Shown: piece by piece, positions 1 to 9,295 of the stretch
How positions within the stretch are numbered: position 1 is the first letter of the stretch
Layout: every line of letters starts with the position of its first letter
From: Candidatus Terasakiella magnetica
GTDB taxonomy: Bacteria > Pseudomonadota > Alphaproteobacteria > Rhodospirillales > Terasakiellaceae
Direction: 5' to 3'
NCBI RefSeq assembly: GCF_900093605.1
Contig: NZ_FLYE01000012.1
Coordinates: forward strand, 124,001-188,000
Length of the DNA: 64,000 nt
Notes under the pieces: generated by a model
The model's database searches: none
What the model was told of the DNA's origin: nothing
What the model saw: the letters and a program-made list of their open reading frames with translations, nothing else
Translations under genes and position numbers: made by a program

Positions 1-438
1 AATCTGGCCTTGCGTTTGCTCAGGGTCTTCATCAAGACATAAGTAAGGAATTTCCATAGCCTCAAGCATCTCCAGCATAACGCGACCCTGCTTTACATGC
101 TGGGGCTCATCTTTCACACCGGGTTCACCACGCCAGCCAATCAACAAAAGCATGGGGATATTACAGACTTCTGGATCAACCATAGACAGGATCGGATTGA
201 CCACATTGCCCAAGCCTGAATTCTGCATATAAACACAGGGAATTTCACCTGTCGCCAGATGGTATCCAATCGCCAAGCCAACGGCGCCACCTTCATTTGC
301 CGCAATCAAATGTTTATCCGTGGATAGATTATCAGAAAGATACGCACAAAAATTCTTCAGCAATGAATCCGGCACACCGGAAAAGAAAGTAATCTTTGAA
401 GTTTCTAGCTGCTTATAAAACTGGCTTGGGCTTAACAT
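1..438 (-). CDS. ppd: Phosphonopyruvate decarboxylase (3' part beyond window edge)
   Basis: Thiamine-diphosphate enzyme that decarboxylates phosphonopyruvate to phosphonoacetaldehyde and so pulls the unfavourable PEP mutase reaction forward. Only the first 145 or so codons are in the window; the rest lies left of position 1. The visible part has the ThDP-enzyme start with SGVPDSLL, an ANEGGAVGLAIGYHLATG helix carrying the conserved glutamate, QNSGLGNVVNP, and a GWRGEPG.KDEPQHV stretch, all characteristic of phosphonopyruvate decarboxylases. The ATG at 438 shares one base with the stop codon of the PEP mutase gene (TAATG), so the two are almost certainly translated together. A following transaminase gene, as in aminoethylphosphonate clusters, could lie outside the window but is not seen. 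Confidence 0.9.
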   Translation of the reverse strand, partial: MLSPSQFYKQLETSKITFFSGVPDSLLKNFCAYLSDNLSTDKHLIAANEGGAVGLAIGYHLATGEIPCVYMQNSGLGNVVNPILSMVDPEVCNIPMLLLIGWRGEPGVKDEPQHVKQGRVMLEMLEAMEIPYLCLDEDPEQTQGQI

Positions 439-1739
439 TATCTTGTCCCTGGGATTAAATCGAGCACCGCTTTAATCGGCATACAATCCTTATCAACCTC
501 ATAACTGCGACCATTATCAAGGATGGTTTCCGCAACCCCCATCATGCTTGGATACGCAGCACGCAACAAATGGTTTGCATAAATCACCACACGCACGCCA
601 TTGTCTCTCAGCTCATCTTCATGAGTCTGATTATAACTCGAAGGAACGGCAAACAACGGTTTTGTCATAGGCAGTGCATTATATTGACGGCAGAATTCAA
701 AAACTTCATCCGGTTGTTTTAATCGACTATGGATTAAAATACCATCAGCGCCAGCTTCCAAATATTTTTTAGCCCGCATGATCGCATCATCGACGCCTTT
801 CTCAAGAATCAGACTTTCGATACGCGCAACCACCATAAAGTTTTCAGTCACTTGGGCTCGTTTTCCAGCGCGGATTTTATCAGCAAAATCATCCGGATCA
901 GCCTGTTCCTGTTTAACTTCATTTCCAAACAGCGAATTCTTTTTTAAGCCGACTTTATCTTCAATCACAACAGCCGAGACACCATGGCGTTCTAATGAAC
1001 GTACCGTATAGACAAAATGCTCAATCTTACCGCCTGTATCCCCATCAAAAATAAACGGCTTTGTTGTAACTTCAAAAATCTCATTGATAGTATTAATACG
1101 ACTTGAAATATCAACCAGTTCAATATCTGGCTTACCTTTAACAGTAGACTCCGTCAGACTGCTGCCCCACATGGCGTCAAACTGAAGCGACGCCCCGTCT
1201 TTTTTAACTTCTGCATGTTCGACCACAAGACCAGACAAACCATTATGGGCTTCCATAACCTTGACCAAAGGCTTGTTATCCAGAAGCCGTTTTAATGTGT
1301 TCAAACGAATATCCGGTGTGATCCCGATTTCTTTTTGAGCTGCATGAAGCTTTGTTGAGGAAATCCCTTGCGTATAGGGAAACTCTACAAGCTCTCCTCC
1401 CCATTCAGACAAGATAGAAATAACTTTTTCGCGTGTCTTTTGCTGCACGCCTGTTTTCCAGTCATCACCATGCACCACCACATCCGGTTTGTAGGCTCTC
1501 AAGTTATCTTCATAATCCAATGATTCTTGAGGAACAACACGTGCAACACCCTTGATACATTCAATCACCTGCTTTCGCTGCTCATAAGACATCATGGGAA
1601 GCCGCTTGTAACTCGCAATGGCACGATCAGTTAATAAGCCAATCGTTAAGTCACCAAGAGAGGAGGCGTTATTAATCATATTAATATGACCTGGATGGAC
1701 CAAATCCGCACTCATACCCATATATATATTTTTAGTCAT
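438..1739 (-). CDS. pepM: Cytidylyltransferase-phosphoenolpyruvate mutase fusion
   Basis: Bifunctional protein of 433 residues. Residues 1 to about 135 are a TagD/RfaE-type nucleotidyltransferase, with HPGH at residues 15-18 and a GISSTKL motif that binds nucleotide in this family. The rest is PEP mutase of the isocitrate-lyase superfamily, with the diagnostic [10 protein letters not shown] loop near residue 260. PEP mutase makes the C-P bond (PEP to phosphonopyruvate). The fused transferase is expected from other pepM fusions to activate a later phosphonate with CTP; this substrate is inferred. The start ATG follows a GGA seven bases upstream. Its neighbours, phosphonopyruvate decarboxylase downstream and a TagF homologue upstream, fit a CMP-phosphonate route to a phosphonate-decorated glycan. 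Confidence 0.93.
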   Translation of the reverse strand: MTKNIYMGMSADLVHPGHINMINNASSLGDLTIGLLTDRAIASYKRLPMMSYEQRKQVIECIKGVARVVPQESLDYEDNLRAYKPDVVVHGDDWKTGVQQKTREKVISILSEWGGELVEFPYTQGISSTKLHAAQKEIGITPDIRLNTLKRLLDNKPLVKVMEAHNGLSGLVVEHAEVKKDGASLQFDAMWGSSLTESTVKGKPDIELVDISSRINTINEIFEVTTKPFIFDGDTGGKIEHFVYTVRSLERHGVSAVVIEDKVGLKKNSLFGNEVKQEQADPDDFADKIRAGKRAQVTENFMVVARIESLILEKGVDDAIMRAKKYLEAGADGILIHSRLKQPDEVFEFCRQYNALPMTKPLFAVPSSYNQTHEDELRDNGVRVVIYANHLLRAAYPSMMGVAETILDNGRSYEVDKDCMPIKAVLDLIPGTR

Positions 1740-1847
1740 TTTTTTTCCATTTTCGACTTACATGTCACGACCGTTCTGGCTTTACAGCTCTTTAAATAAA
1801 AGATACGCCCAAACGTAAGGATAAATAAAAGCGAAGTCTATCTTTTC

Positions 1848-4415
1848 TCATTTTGCATGATTTAATGGAATAAACTTACCACCCTTTATCATTCGTCCAC
1901 CCAATTCCACTGTTGGGTCCATTCTCAGAGAAAGGGGCACCTCAGAATCATAAAGATACGAGAAAACGACCGGGAAGATATCCTGATTAATCAACACATC
2001 TTGGTCATACTTTTGCGCTTTTTCCTGGTCAGGCCAATGAACCGCAAAGATTGTCCCAACCCGGTCACGCATGTGAAGCTCAGTTACTTTTTTCGGGTCC
2101 ATATAATTTAAAGTATGACAATTCAACGTCAGATACGGTCCATGATCTCCAATCACAATAATAATAGCAGCTGGGTCATGCTCTTTGATTAAACGAAAAT
2201 CTTCTTCTAGATAGTCGATGGCAATCTTATAGCGTTCAATAAACTGTTCTTTTTCATCGGGTAAACATTGACCGGAATTTTGTGAATGCCCGGGATATTC
2301 ACCATGATACAGCATAAAGAGAGGGGACTGTTTATCTTGGCGAATTAAGTCATGCTTAACGCGTTCATAATCAAATTTCGCCCCATATTTTGTTAACCCT
2401 TTGATATCAAACTTAAACTCACGCAAACTGATACCTTTAAGCAACATAAACAAAAAGTCCATTTGACCTGCTTCAACAGAAACTGGTGGCAGGCGATTGT
2501 TATACCAATTGTAAATACCCGTCATAAACGTCTTTGTTACAATGGCTGTCTCATAGCCCATATCTTTAAGCCAGAGATTGGCAATGGATTGACCGCCAAC
2601 AATTTTACGCATCTCATTCCCATCGGTAATGCCATCTTTTAACCCCATGGTTTTTGACATACTAGATAAAGAGAATGGACCCACACTGTAGGTATCGTCA
2701 TATGTGGTAAAATTATATTTCTCAAACAAATCCTGTAAGGGCTTGTGGTCAATGCCAAGCTTTTGCAATGTGCGTAAATCCGGCATAGATTCCGAGACAA
2801 TATAATAAATATTTGGGGTTTGCGGTGTCGCCGTTAACCCAGTCTGTGTCTTTTTAATCAAAGACTGGATTTCTTCTACACCAGAACGCCCGGCAAAATC
2901 ACTGCCCACGACTTTATCTTTATGAGTCGTTAATGTCTGAATGCCCAAAATGGAAATATTGATCAAAAAAAACAGAATAAAGAAACTATAAAGAACCTTA
3001 GTGCCTTGTCGGTATAAAAACGTGAAAAACACATATGTAATGCTTAGGACCAGCGCGTATTCTGCATAATAAGAAGACCAAATCAAAATGCCATGAACCG
3101 TTGGTAACATCACAAATGAAAACAGTACGACACTGCCCACGATTTCCCAAGCAACCCAGCCCGATAAGCCTCTAACATATGGCATAGAGAAGACACTGAA
3201 ACACAGGGCAAATAAAATGCCGATTCCAAAATACAATGGTGCCGTTGAAGCAAAAATAAAGGCACTGTTATTTAACCAATGAAACGCCAATGCAGCCAAG
3301 ACAGCAGCGATTGAAAAGAAAATATATTTCTTTTGGGAAAAATCTTCCTGTTTTTTGATCAAGAAGAAACAACCCAATGCTGAGACCAACAAAACCACAA
3401 GCGGGATAATATAAAGCGGCACCATATTGTAATAGAAGATCAAGTCAATCAGACCCGATAAATAGTGACGCAGTTCTTTAAAAAAGAAAACGAAGATAAC
3501 AGCAATGGCGGAGACAAAGACTACAGCAGCACCAATAACATATATATTTAAGCGAAAACGACTGACAAAAACCGATATGAAACTGAATGAAAAAGTCGCA
3601 ACGGCAAAAAACAGAATAATCCTGACAAGGATATTCGGCGTATCTTCAATTGAGGCTAACTCAGCAAAGGCCTGAACCGTTAGGAAACAAAAAACAAAAG
3701 CCATGAAAAGGCTTATATTGGGAATATTCTTCTTAATCTTTTCCATATCAACCAAATCATTAAAAGCAATGTTCATTTTCTGGTGCTTGTGCTGTAAAGC
3801 AAAAATATTACGCCCCAGTAAGATCAAATTATTAAATGTCCAATAAAGCAAGATGCCCGCATTTGCCTCATAAAGCGCAATCAGGAAAAGAAGCGAAATC
3901 ACGATGGATTGATAAATTTCTTTCTTTTGCGCATTGGCTAAGGTCAGAGCTGCCAGAATATTCACCACAGTCATTACGACAGGTAAAATATTCATACCTG
4001 CAAGTAATTGATCTGCTTGGCCTAAATCCCTGATAAATAAAAACGACTGACCTTCCAATTGCGACAAACCTGTCAGCATAAAATAGGTCGCAATTAAAAA
4101 CGGTAACTGAACAAACAGCGGCAGCACCAAACGCACCGCATAAATAGGATGATAACTATATCGTTTATATAATAACCTGAGCTCTTTATGAAATGCCTCG
4201 CCATGTAGTTTCTCTTTCATATCTTCGATTTGAGAAACTAGCACATCCTGATATGCACGTTCTGTATGAGAGACTTTTGCAGCTCTTTTTGTTAAGGGCG
4301 ACATTACCAGCGCACTTAAAAAGGACAAACAAATAATCGCCCCGCCATATGAATCAACAAGAGAAACAATCAGAAGGAAAAAATCGGCATAAAGCGACAC
4401 AATATAATTAAGCAT
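1848..4415 (-). CDS. YidC/Oxa1-like domain fused to a sulfatase/LtaS-type domain
   Basis: Large inner-membrane protein of 855 residues with an unusual architecture. Residues 20-215 match the YidC/Oxa1 core: PLT at 40-42, a cytoplasmic charged loop, a P..VQLPFL.A.Y.ML helix, a short periplasmic FIRDLG segment and a LLYWTFNNL last helix. The conserved groove arginine of insertases (TFIVRG in E. coli) is alanine 35 here. About ten more membrane helices follow (about 235-530), then an alkaline-phosphatase-superfamily domain (about 535-830) with VSESMPD, GPFSLSSM (probable Ser nucleophile), HGEYPGHS and IGDHGPY, as in phosphoglycerol and phosphoethanolamine transferases. It overlaps the TagF-like gene by 8 bases and has a GGGG Shine-Dalgarno seven bases before ATG. 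Likely role: transfer or remodelling of a phospho- or phosphono-substituent outside the membrane; this is inference. Confidence 0.85.
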   Translation of the reverse strand: MLNYIVSLYADFFLLIVSLVDSYGGAIICLSFLSALVMSPLTKRAAKVSHTERAYQDVLVSQIEDMKEKLHGEAFHKELRLLYKRYSYHPIYAVRLVLPLFVQLPFLIATYFMLTGLSQLEGQSFLFIRDLGQADQLLAGMNILPVVMTVVNILAALTLANAQKKEIYQSIVISLLFLIALYEANAGILLYWTFNNLILLGRNIFALQHKHQKMNIAFNDLVDMEKIKKNIPNISLFMAFVFCFLTVQAFAELASIEDTPNILVRIILFFAVATFSFSFISVFVSRFRLNIYVIGAAVVFVSAIAVIFVFFFKELRHYLSGLIDLIFYYNMVPLYIIPLVVLLVSALGCFFLIKKQEDFSQKKYIFFSIAAVLAALAFHWLNNSAFIFASTAPLYFGIGILFALCFSVFSMPYVRGLSGWVAWEIVGSVVLFSFVMLPTVHGILIWSSYYAEYALVLSITYVFFTFLYRQGTKVLYSFFILFFLINISILGIQTLTTHKDKVVGSDFAGRSGVEEIQSLIKKTQTGLTATPQTPNIYYIVSESMPDLRTLQKLGIDHKPLQDLFEKYNFTTYDDTYSVGPFSLSSMSKTMGLKDGITDGNEMRKIVGGQSIANLWLKDMGYETAIVTKTFMTGIYNWYNNRLPPVSVEAGQMDFLFMLLKGISLREFKFDIKGLTKYGAKFDYERVKHDLIRQDKQSPLFMLYHGEYPGHSQNSGQCLPDEKEQFIERYKIAIDYLEEDFRLIKEHDPAAIIIVIGDHGPYLTLNCHTLNYMDPKKVTELHMRDRVGTIFAVHWPDQEKAQKYDQDVLINQDIFPVVFSYLYDSEVPLSLRMDPTVELGGRMIKGGKFIPLNHAK

Positions 4416-5715
4416 CTGGCGACCCCTTCTTGGTATTTATCTCATTGGCTTGAGTCCTTATATACTCAACAATATGAGAAGCAGAATCACCGAAATTAAC
4501 AACCGTTTCTTGTCTGAATTTTTCTATTTGTTCTTGTTGGTTTTGCTGCAAAATCTCTTTCACTTTTGACGACAAAATATCGATTGTGTCTTTATCCAAC
4601 ACTTCACCAATAAGAGCAGAAGATGTTTCTGACCAGGTTATGTCGAAATATTTACTTTCAAACTCATCCCTATTTTCTTTTGGGATATCCAGCGTAATCA
4701 CCGGTTTTAAATATAAAAAAGCGTAATCAAAACGAATTGATGAGGTGTCTGATATCAATACATCTGATGAAGCCATCGCCTGATGGGCAAACAATTCCTG
4801 GTCCCATGCCACATTATGAAAACCTGATAACTCTTCCTTCCACAAAGCCACTTTCTCAGCCTCGCTAATATGAGACTGTGGATGAAGGCGGATGATGATT
4901 TCATATTCCGCTTTGGCTAATTCTTTGACAAAACCAACACCATATTCTGAAAAACATCCCTTGTTTCCCCATGAGGGCGCAATGAGAACAGTCGTTTTAT
5001 CTTTCTTTTTCTGGGCTGGACCCTCACTTGGCATATGATGCAACATATCATCAAGATAGGGCAGACCGAGCGCAACATAGTCTTTCTTTTTGATGTTACG
5101 GATTTCTTCGATTTTCTTTAAATCGGCTTCCTGATGAGGCCCGACAAGAATAACACCATCATAAAAATCAAGACTACCAAGACGATAATTTGATGTCCCA
5201 CTCATGGCATGAAACATATGGACAAGCTTGCCAATAAAGGGAGATTTTTTCATTGGGTAATCAACTGACCCAATATTAGGCGTTGTCGCCAACATCAAAG
5301 GCGTTCTGATTTTCGCTAATTTGGCAAATGACCAATTGCTCTTTGAATATAGTCTTGAATGCATATAAGGGCTCGATATACGCAACGCCGGATCATATAG
5401 GTCCATACTGATATATCGAAAATGTATTTTTCGCCGGATCAACTCATTGATGATTGGGCGAAATGTACCCCAATAACTTTTACCCTCACTAAAAACGACC
5501 AATGTATCTTCGCTCACTTCAAATCCGTCTGAACGGTCTTGACGCGTCAATTTAAAATAAAGTGATTTGAACGAATAAATTAAGGCCCCAAAAACAGCCA
5601 GAACTGTGCTCAACAGAACACTACCTGTGCCTGGATCAAGATAAGCATATGCAACTTTCGGAAAAAGCAGGATGGAGCAAAATGCTCCCAAAACGATTTT
5701 GACCATATGTTGCAC
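4408..5715 (-). CDS. CDP-glycerol glycerophosphotransferase (TagF) family protein
   Basis: Membrane-associated transferase of 435 residues. The N-terminus is a hydrophobic segment followed by AYLDPGTGSVLLST and a second helix, a module common in small glycan-cluster membrane proteins. From about residue 70 it is a GT-B-like glycerophosphotransferase, with an IAPSWG strand and the family motif DTSSIRFDYAFLY...PVI near residues 345-360. Relatives move glycerol-phosphate or ribitol-phosphate from CDP carriers to glycans. Next to a cytidylyltransferase-PEP mutase fusion the donor here may instead be a CMP-phosphonate, which is inference. I chose the GTG at 5715 because an AGG lies five bases upstream; the ATG at 5706 would be too far from it. 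Confidence 0.85.
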   Translation of the reverse strand: MQHMVKIVLGAFCSILLFPKVAYAYLDPGTGSVLLSTVLAVFGALIYSFKSLYFKLTRQDRSDGFEVSEDTLVVFSEGKSYWGTFRPIINELIRRKIHFRYISMDLYDPALRISSPYMHSRLYSKSNWSFAKLAKIRTPLMLATTPNIGSVDYPMKKSPFIGKLVHMFHAMSGTSNYRLGSLDFYDGVILVGPHQEADLKKIEEIRNIKKKDYVALGLPYLDDMLHHMPSEGPAQKKKDKTTVLIAPSWGNKGCFSEYGVGFVKELAKAEYEIIIRLHPQSHISEAEKVALWKEELSGFHNVAWDQELFAHQAMASSDVLISDTSSIRFDYAFLYLKPVITLDIPKENRDEFESKYFDITWSETSSALIGEVLDKDTIDILSSKVKEILQQNQQEQIEKFRQETVVNFGDSASHIVEYIRTQANEINTKKGSPDA

Positions 5716-5779
5716 GATAACCTGAAACGATACGTCTATAAGGGATAAAGAGGGACTCTTAAGCGGTTTCTATCATTCT

Positions 5780-5800
5780 CTTTATGGCATGTCCATAAAG
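5780..5800. promoter_or_regulatory. Inverted repeat upstream of the TagF-like gene
   Basis: Perfect 8-bp arms CTTTATGG and CCATAAAG around a 5-base spacer, about 65 bases upstream of the GTG start of the TagF-like gene and downstream of the O-antigen ligase stop. No T-run follows on the minus strand, so an operator or weak attenuator is likelier than an intrinsic terminator. Function unknown. Confidence 0.25.
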
Positions 5801-5840
5801 GATGTGAAGACCACACTGCAGAGTTAAAGAAGGACAAGCC

Positions 5841-7115
5841 TCAGGCGTTTTCTTTCTGAGAAGCCACCATCCCCAGACAAAAGCAAATCAGACATAAAAA
5901 TGAAAGCTGCCACCAACTTGACCAAAAAGAAACATTAAACAGTCCAATTGCCCAAAACCCTGCATTTACTGATATAAAAGCCAGATATGGTGCCTCTTTT
6001 GTCCGCCAATATCTTCTACTTGCAATATACAATGCATATAAAAGGGCACCTAATAACGGCAAAAACCCAATAAGCCCCGTATCTAATGCGATTTCCACCA
6101 TCCAGTTATGCGGATGCCCCGGTAAAATTTGTGATTTGGTAAAAGATGTCGGTTCCTCACCTTCTGGCAAGTAATGGGCTAAGCCGTTCTTGGCTTCCGG
6201 CATGTAATTTGATGCATTTACCCCATATCCAACCCAAGGCGATTGCATAATTTTTTCTGCAGAAAAACGCCATATAAACTGGCGATGTAAATCAACAATC
6301 CATAACGGAGCATATGCCAGTTTCTTTTCAAATGGCATATAATGATCTGCGCGTTCCTCAAGATAATCATAAATAGGAAATGCGGAGATTATCAGAGCAA
6401 GACTGGCAAAGATAAAGAGAGGTTTACGGCGCCAAAAAATCGGTAAAAGAATAATGAAAAAGGCTGCCAGCACCATCAACACACCACCGGCTAAAGTCGC
6501 CCTTGAGTGGATCATAAAAGCAAAGGCAAAAGGCAAAAGCACATTAATGATGCATAAAAAACGCCATTTAGTCGTCTTTAAATAAAGAACTGCCAAGACA
6601 CTAAGAGGCACACTGAGAATCAATGCATTACCAGCAGGCTTTAAAACATCCGCCACATTCGTAAAATACCATCCCTTCAGTCTGAGAAACATTAAAAATT
6701 CTGGAACAAAAATGACTGAAAATAGTGCAATGGCGAGAAAAAATGTGATGGAAACCTGAAATGTTTTTAGCGTGAGTTCTTTGCGATAAGAACAAGCAAA
6801 ACCAAGCAAACCACATAAAAAAGCAAAAAGACCCACACGTAGCCAAGCTTCAAAAGAAAGGCCCGGCTTTAGTGAAAACACAACACTGGGTAACCATAAA
6901 AGCCAGATTCCAACCCCAACATACACCGCTTTTCTTTGCAGTATTCTGACAAAGTCATGCCAAACGAGGTTACGTTCTGAGGATAAAATAAAACACAGCA
7001 AAGACAAAAATAACGCCACCCCAATCGCCACTGGCCCCAACACTAAAGAGGGCAATGCCAACCCATAACAAACTGTCATGCCAATAAAAAACTTAGAAGG
7101 AAGGGATTGATTCAC
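5841..7115 (-). CDS. O-antigen ligase (WaaL/Wzy_C family)
   Basis: Polytopic membrane protein with about a dozen hydrophobic segments. It has a large periplasmic loop ending in GHPHNWMVEIALDTGLIGF near residue 345, which is the Wzy_C signature with the HxxN-type motif of ligases and polymerases. Such proteins join undecaprenyl-linked O-polysaccharide to lipid A-core, or polymerise repeat units; the sequence alone does not separate the two. The open frame runs up to a TTG at 7142 with no ribosome-binding site, so I take the GTG at 7115, preceded by AGG seven bases upstream. It sits between the FkbH-like and TagF-like genes in one minus-strand series. Confidence 0.82.
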   Translation of the reverse strand: MNQSLPSKFFIGMTVCYGLALPSLVLGPVAIGVALFLSLLCFILSSERNLVWHDFVRILQRKAVYVGVGIWLLWLPSVVFSLKPGLSFEAWLRVGLFAFLCGLLGFACSYRKELTLKTFQVSITFFLAIALFSVIFVPEFLMFLRLKGWYFTNVADVLKPAGNALILSVPLSVLAVLYLKTTKWRFLCIINVLLPFAFAFMIHSRATLAGGVLMVLAAFFIILLPIFWRRKPLFIFASLALIISAFPIYDYLEERADHYMPFEKKLAYAPLWIVDLHRQFIWRFSAEKIMQSPWVGYGVNASNYMPEAKNGLAHYLPEGEEPTSFTKSQILPGHPHNWMVEIALDTGLIGFLPLLGALLYALYIASRRYWRTKEAPYLAFISVNAGFWAIGLFNVSFWSSWWQLSFLCLICFCLGMVASQKENA

Positions 7116-7175
7116 GAATATGCCTGTAAATATCTTACGCAAGGAATGCTACAATAGGTACTAAAAGGACTGAAA

Positions 7176-9074
7176 CTATTTTTCAATCACAATTGGAATT
7201 TCAGGCTGGATATATTCAGCAACCTTAAAGGAATATTCCCTTAAACCATCGTCTGTTTCATTATCCATGACAAAACCAAGATTCAAATAATGGTCTGAAA
7301 CAATAGCATTTCGTTGCGTTGGAATATAAACACCTTTTATTTCCTTTAAACCACGCTCACGAGCAACTTTAACAAGTTGTTCAAAAGCTAATTGTTCAAG
7401 TTTTCTGCCCAAAACTCGACAACTCATAATCCACGTATCAATTTCCAGATAAGTGCCCATATCTTTCGCAATAATAACGCTAATCATACCATTATCTGCA
7501 AAAGAATCCTGTAAACGAACTTGGAATGTTACATAATCGGGGCTTGCCATAAACTGACGCACAGCAGTTTCACCATGACGTCTCGTCGTCAAATTAAACT
7601 GATTTGACTTTGAAATAAGCTGAACAGTACGCTTAAGCCCGTGCTCATCAAAAGCCTTAAACTGTGCTTTCATTTCCAATGAGTTCAAGTATTCATCAAT
7701 ATCCCCTGCTTTATTTTTCAGTTCAGCTCTTCGGGCATTATTTTGATAATCCTCCACACGCATTTTATCTTCAGTCGAATAATGAATAGCTTCGAAATAA
7801 CCAGCTGCAGACAATGTCAGAACATAGTTTGATGCGTCCGCTGGTAATTCAGGTACTGCGACCTGTGGCAAAGCTTTACGGACAAAACCGCGCTCCATGG
7901 GATTATCATCGAGAAAAACAAATGATTCCAAACCCAAATCTAATGTTTCTGAGATGGCCCGAATGTTCGTTGCTTTATCTTCCCAATTTGCTTGAAAAAC
8001 AGCAATATGCTCCTCACGGATCTTCATATCGGGATGATCACGAAACGGTTCGCGTGCAATTTCATCAGTGTTTTTAGAAGAAACTGTTAGAACAATACCG
8101 CGTTTGCGTAAATTAAAAACATAATTTTGCAAATTCCAATGCGCTTCAGCAACAGGATCCCCCTGCCCAATTTTAATACCGGACATACCATCGTCACCAA
8201 TAATGCCACCCCACATGGTGTTATCAAGGTCCAAAACGATTGCACGGCGCGTTTTTCCTCTTTTTGCAGCAATGACACGACATAAATGTTCTGCATATAA
8301 AGGAAGACATGATTGAGAAAAAGGCACTTTTGCAATGTTATACATCATCGCATCATACCATTTTGAAAGGCCAACCGTTTCACTGAGGCTCGCAACATCC
8401 AATAAATGATGATCAGACGCCGCAACTTGAGTACAAATAAACTCATTTAAAGCATTCGTCATCTGACGATGTGTATTAAAAACAAGACGGTCTAAACTAC
8501 CAAAAATATTTAATGGTGTATGTGCCAAAGTCTGTACAATACACGACACGCCATACCGTGTTGAAAAGCCATTAATCAAATGAGAAATATAATTCTCACA
8601 TTTCTCAATTTGATCCGAAGATACACCAAACTCCAAATCATCCATATTCAAGGGCAGAGCATTTGCATCCAAAGCAAGTAAAATAAAATCTGGCTTTACC
8701 TCATCGAATGCTGAACACCCTGTCAGAGCCGTTTGCATTAGCTGTCCATAAGGAGCCTCTACTACATTAATATCAAAACCATAACGTAAACCAGAAGCAA
8801 CAATCGCCGGACTGAAAAAAGAAATTGTCGAATTGGAAACAATACCCAATGTAATGCTTTCTAAAGGCTTCAAATCAGCCTTTGCATCTGAGACTTTCAA
8901 TTTCTCGCATGTCTTTGCTAATTTTTCCAGTTGCATCAATGTTAAACAATGAGAAGCCAAAAAACGCAAATCTGCGCCCTTACAAGAACTTTCAGCAAGA
9001 GCTTTTAGATCATTCTTGAAAGTTGCAGGTGGTTGAGGCAACCATTGTAAATCCAGAAATAGATCCTGTGTCAT
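7176..9074 (-). CDS. FkbH-like HAD-IIIC protein (SGNH-like, HAD and GNAT-like regions)
   Basis: Protein of about 632 residues with the full FkbH layout. An N-terminal SGNH-like region (about 60-270) is followed by a HAD-IIIC phosphatase-like domain starting at the RAIVLDLDNTMWGG motif (about residue 285) and continuing through SSKN and LDDNPMER, then a GNAT-like C-terminal region with YLEIDTWIMSCRVLGR. FkbH proteins take 1,3-bisphosphoglycerate and load a glyceryl unit on an acyl carrier protein; shorter relatives in flagellar and O-antigen islands are thought to do similar three-carbon loading. A free acyl carrier protein is encoded at 14479. The frame can be extended to a TTG at 9083, but the ATG at 9074 is preferred. 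First gene of the minus-strand series. Confidence 0.85.
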   Translation of the reverse strand: MTQDLFLDLQWLPQPPATFKNDLKALAESSCKGADLRFLASHCLTLMQLEKLAKTCEKLKVSDAKADLKPLESITLGIVSNSTISFFSPAIVASGLRYGFDINVVEAPYGQLMQTALTGCSAFDEVKPDFILLALDANALPLNMDDLEFGVSSDQIEKCENYISHLINGFSTRYGVSCIVQTLAHTPLNIFGSLDRLVFNTHRQMTNALNEFICTQVAASDHHLLDVASLSETVGLSKWYDAMMYNIAKVPFSQSCLPLYAEHLCRVIAAKRGKTRRAIVLDLDNTMWGGIIGDDGMSGIKIGQGDPVAEAHWNLQNYVFNLRKRGIVLTVSSKNTDEIAREPFRDHPDMKIREEHIAVFQANWEDKATNIRAISETLDLGLESFVFLDDNPMERGFVRKALPQVAVPELPADASNYVLTLSAAGYFEAIHYSTEDKMRVEDYQNNARRAELKNKAGDIDEYLNSLEMKAQFKAFDEHGLKRTVQLISKSNQFNLTTRRHGETAVRQFMASPDYVTFQVRLQDSFADNGMISVIIAKDMGTYLEIDTWIMSCRVLGRKLEQLAFEQLVKVARERGLKEIKGVYIPTQRNAIVSDHYLNLGFVMDNETDDGLREYSFKVAEYIQPEIPIVIEK

Positions 9075-9295
9075 TATAATCAATCCAATGCAGGGAAAAT
9101 TTAGCGATTAAGTCACTCTTATATCCTTTTTTTCCATTCTTCGTACATCATAATTTTCCATAGTCAAATGACATTTAAGAAAGGCTTTTCTCATAATTCC
9201 CAACTCAAAAACGAATTGATTCGACTCTTTATTTTCTGATTAAAGACGTGTATTGATGGGGCTTCGAACAGTCCGACACCTTTCCAAATAAAGAA
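9075..9295. promoter_or_regulatory. AT-rich divergent intergenic region
   Basis: About 220 bases separate the divergent FkbH-like and MBOAT genes, so both promoters must lie here. The region is strongly AT-rich. I could not single out a convincing -35/-10 pair or operator by eye. Confidence 0.4.

Noticed and set aside
1848-4415. YidC-like domain as the housekeeping membrane insertase
   Set aside because: The groove arginine is absent, the domain is fused to a sulfatase-type enzyme, and the gene lies in a glycan operon and not beside rnpA or mnmE.
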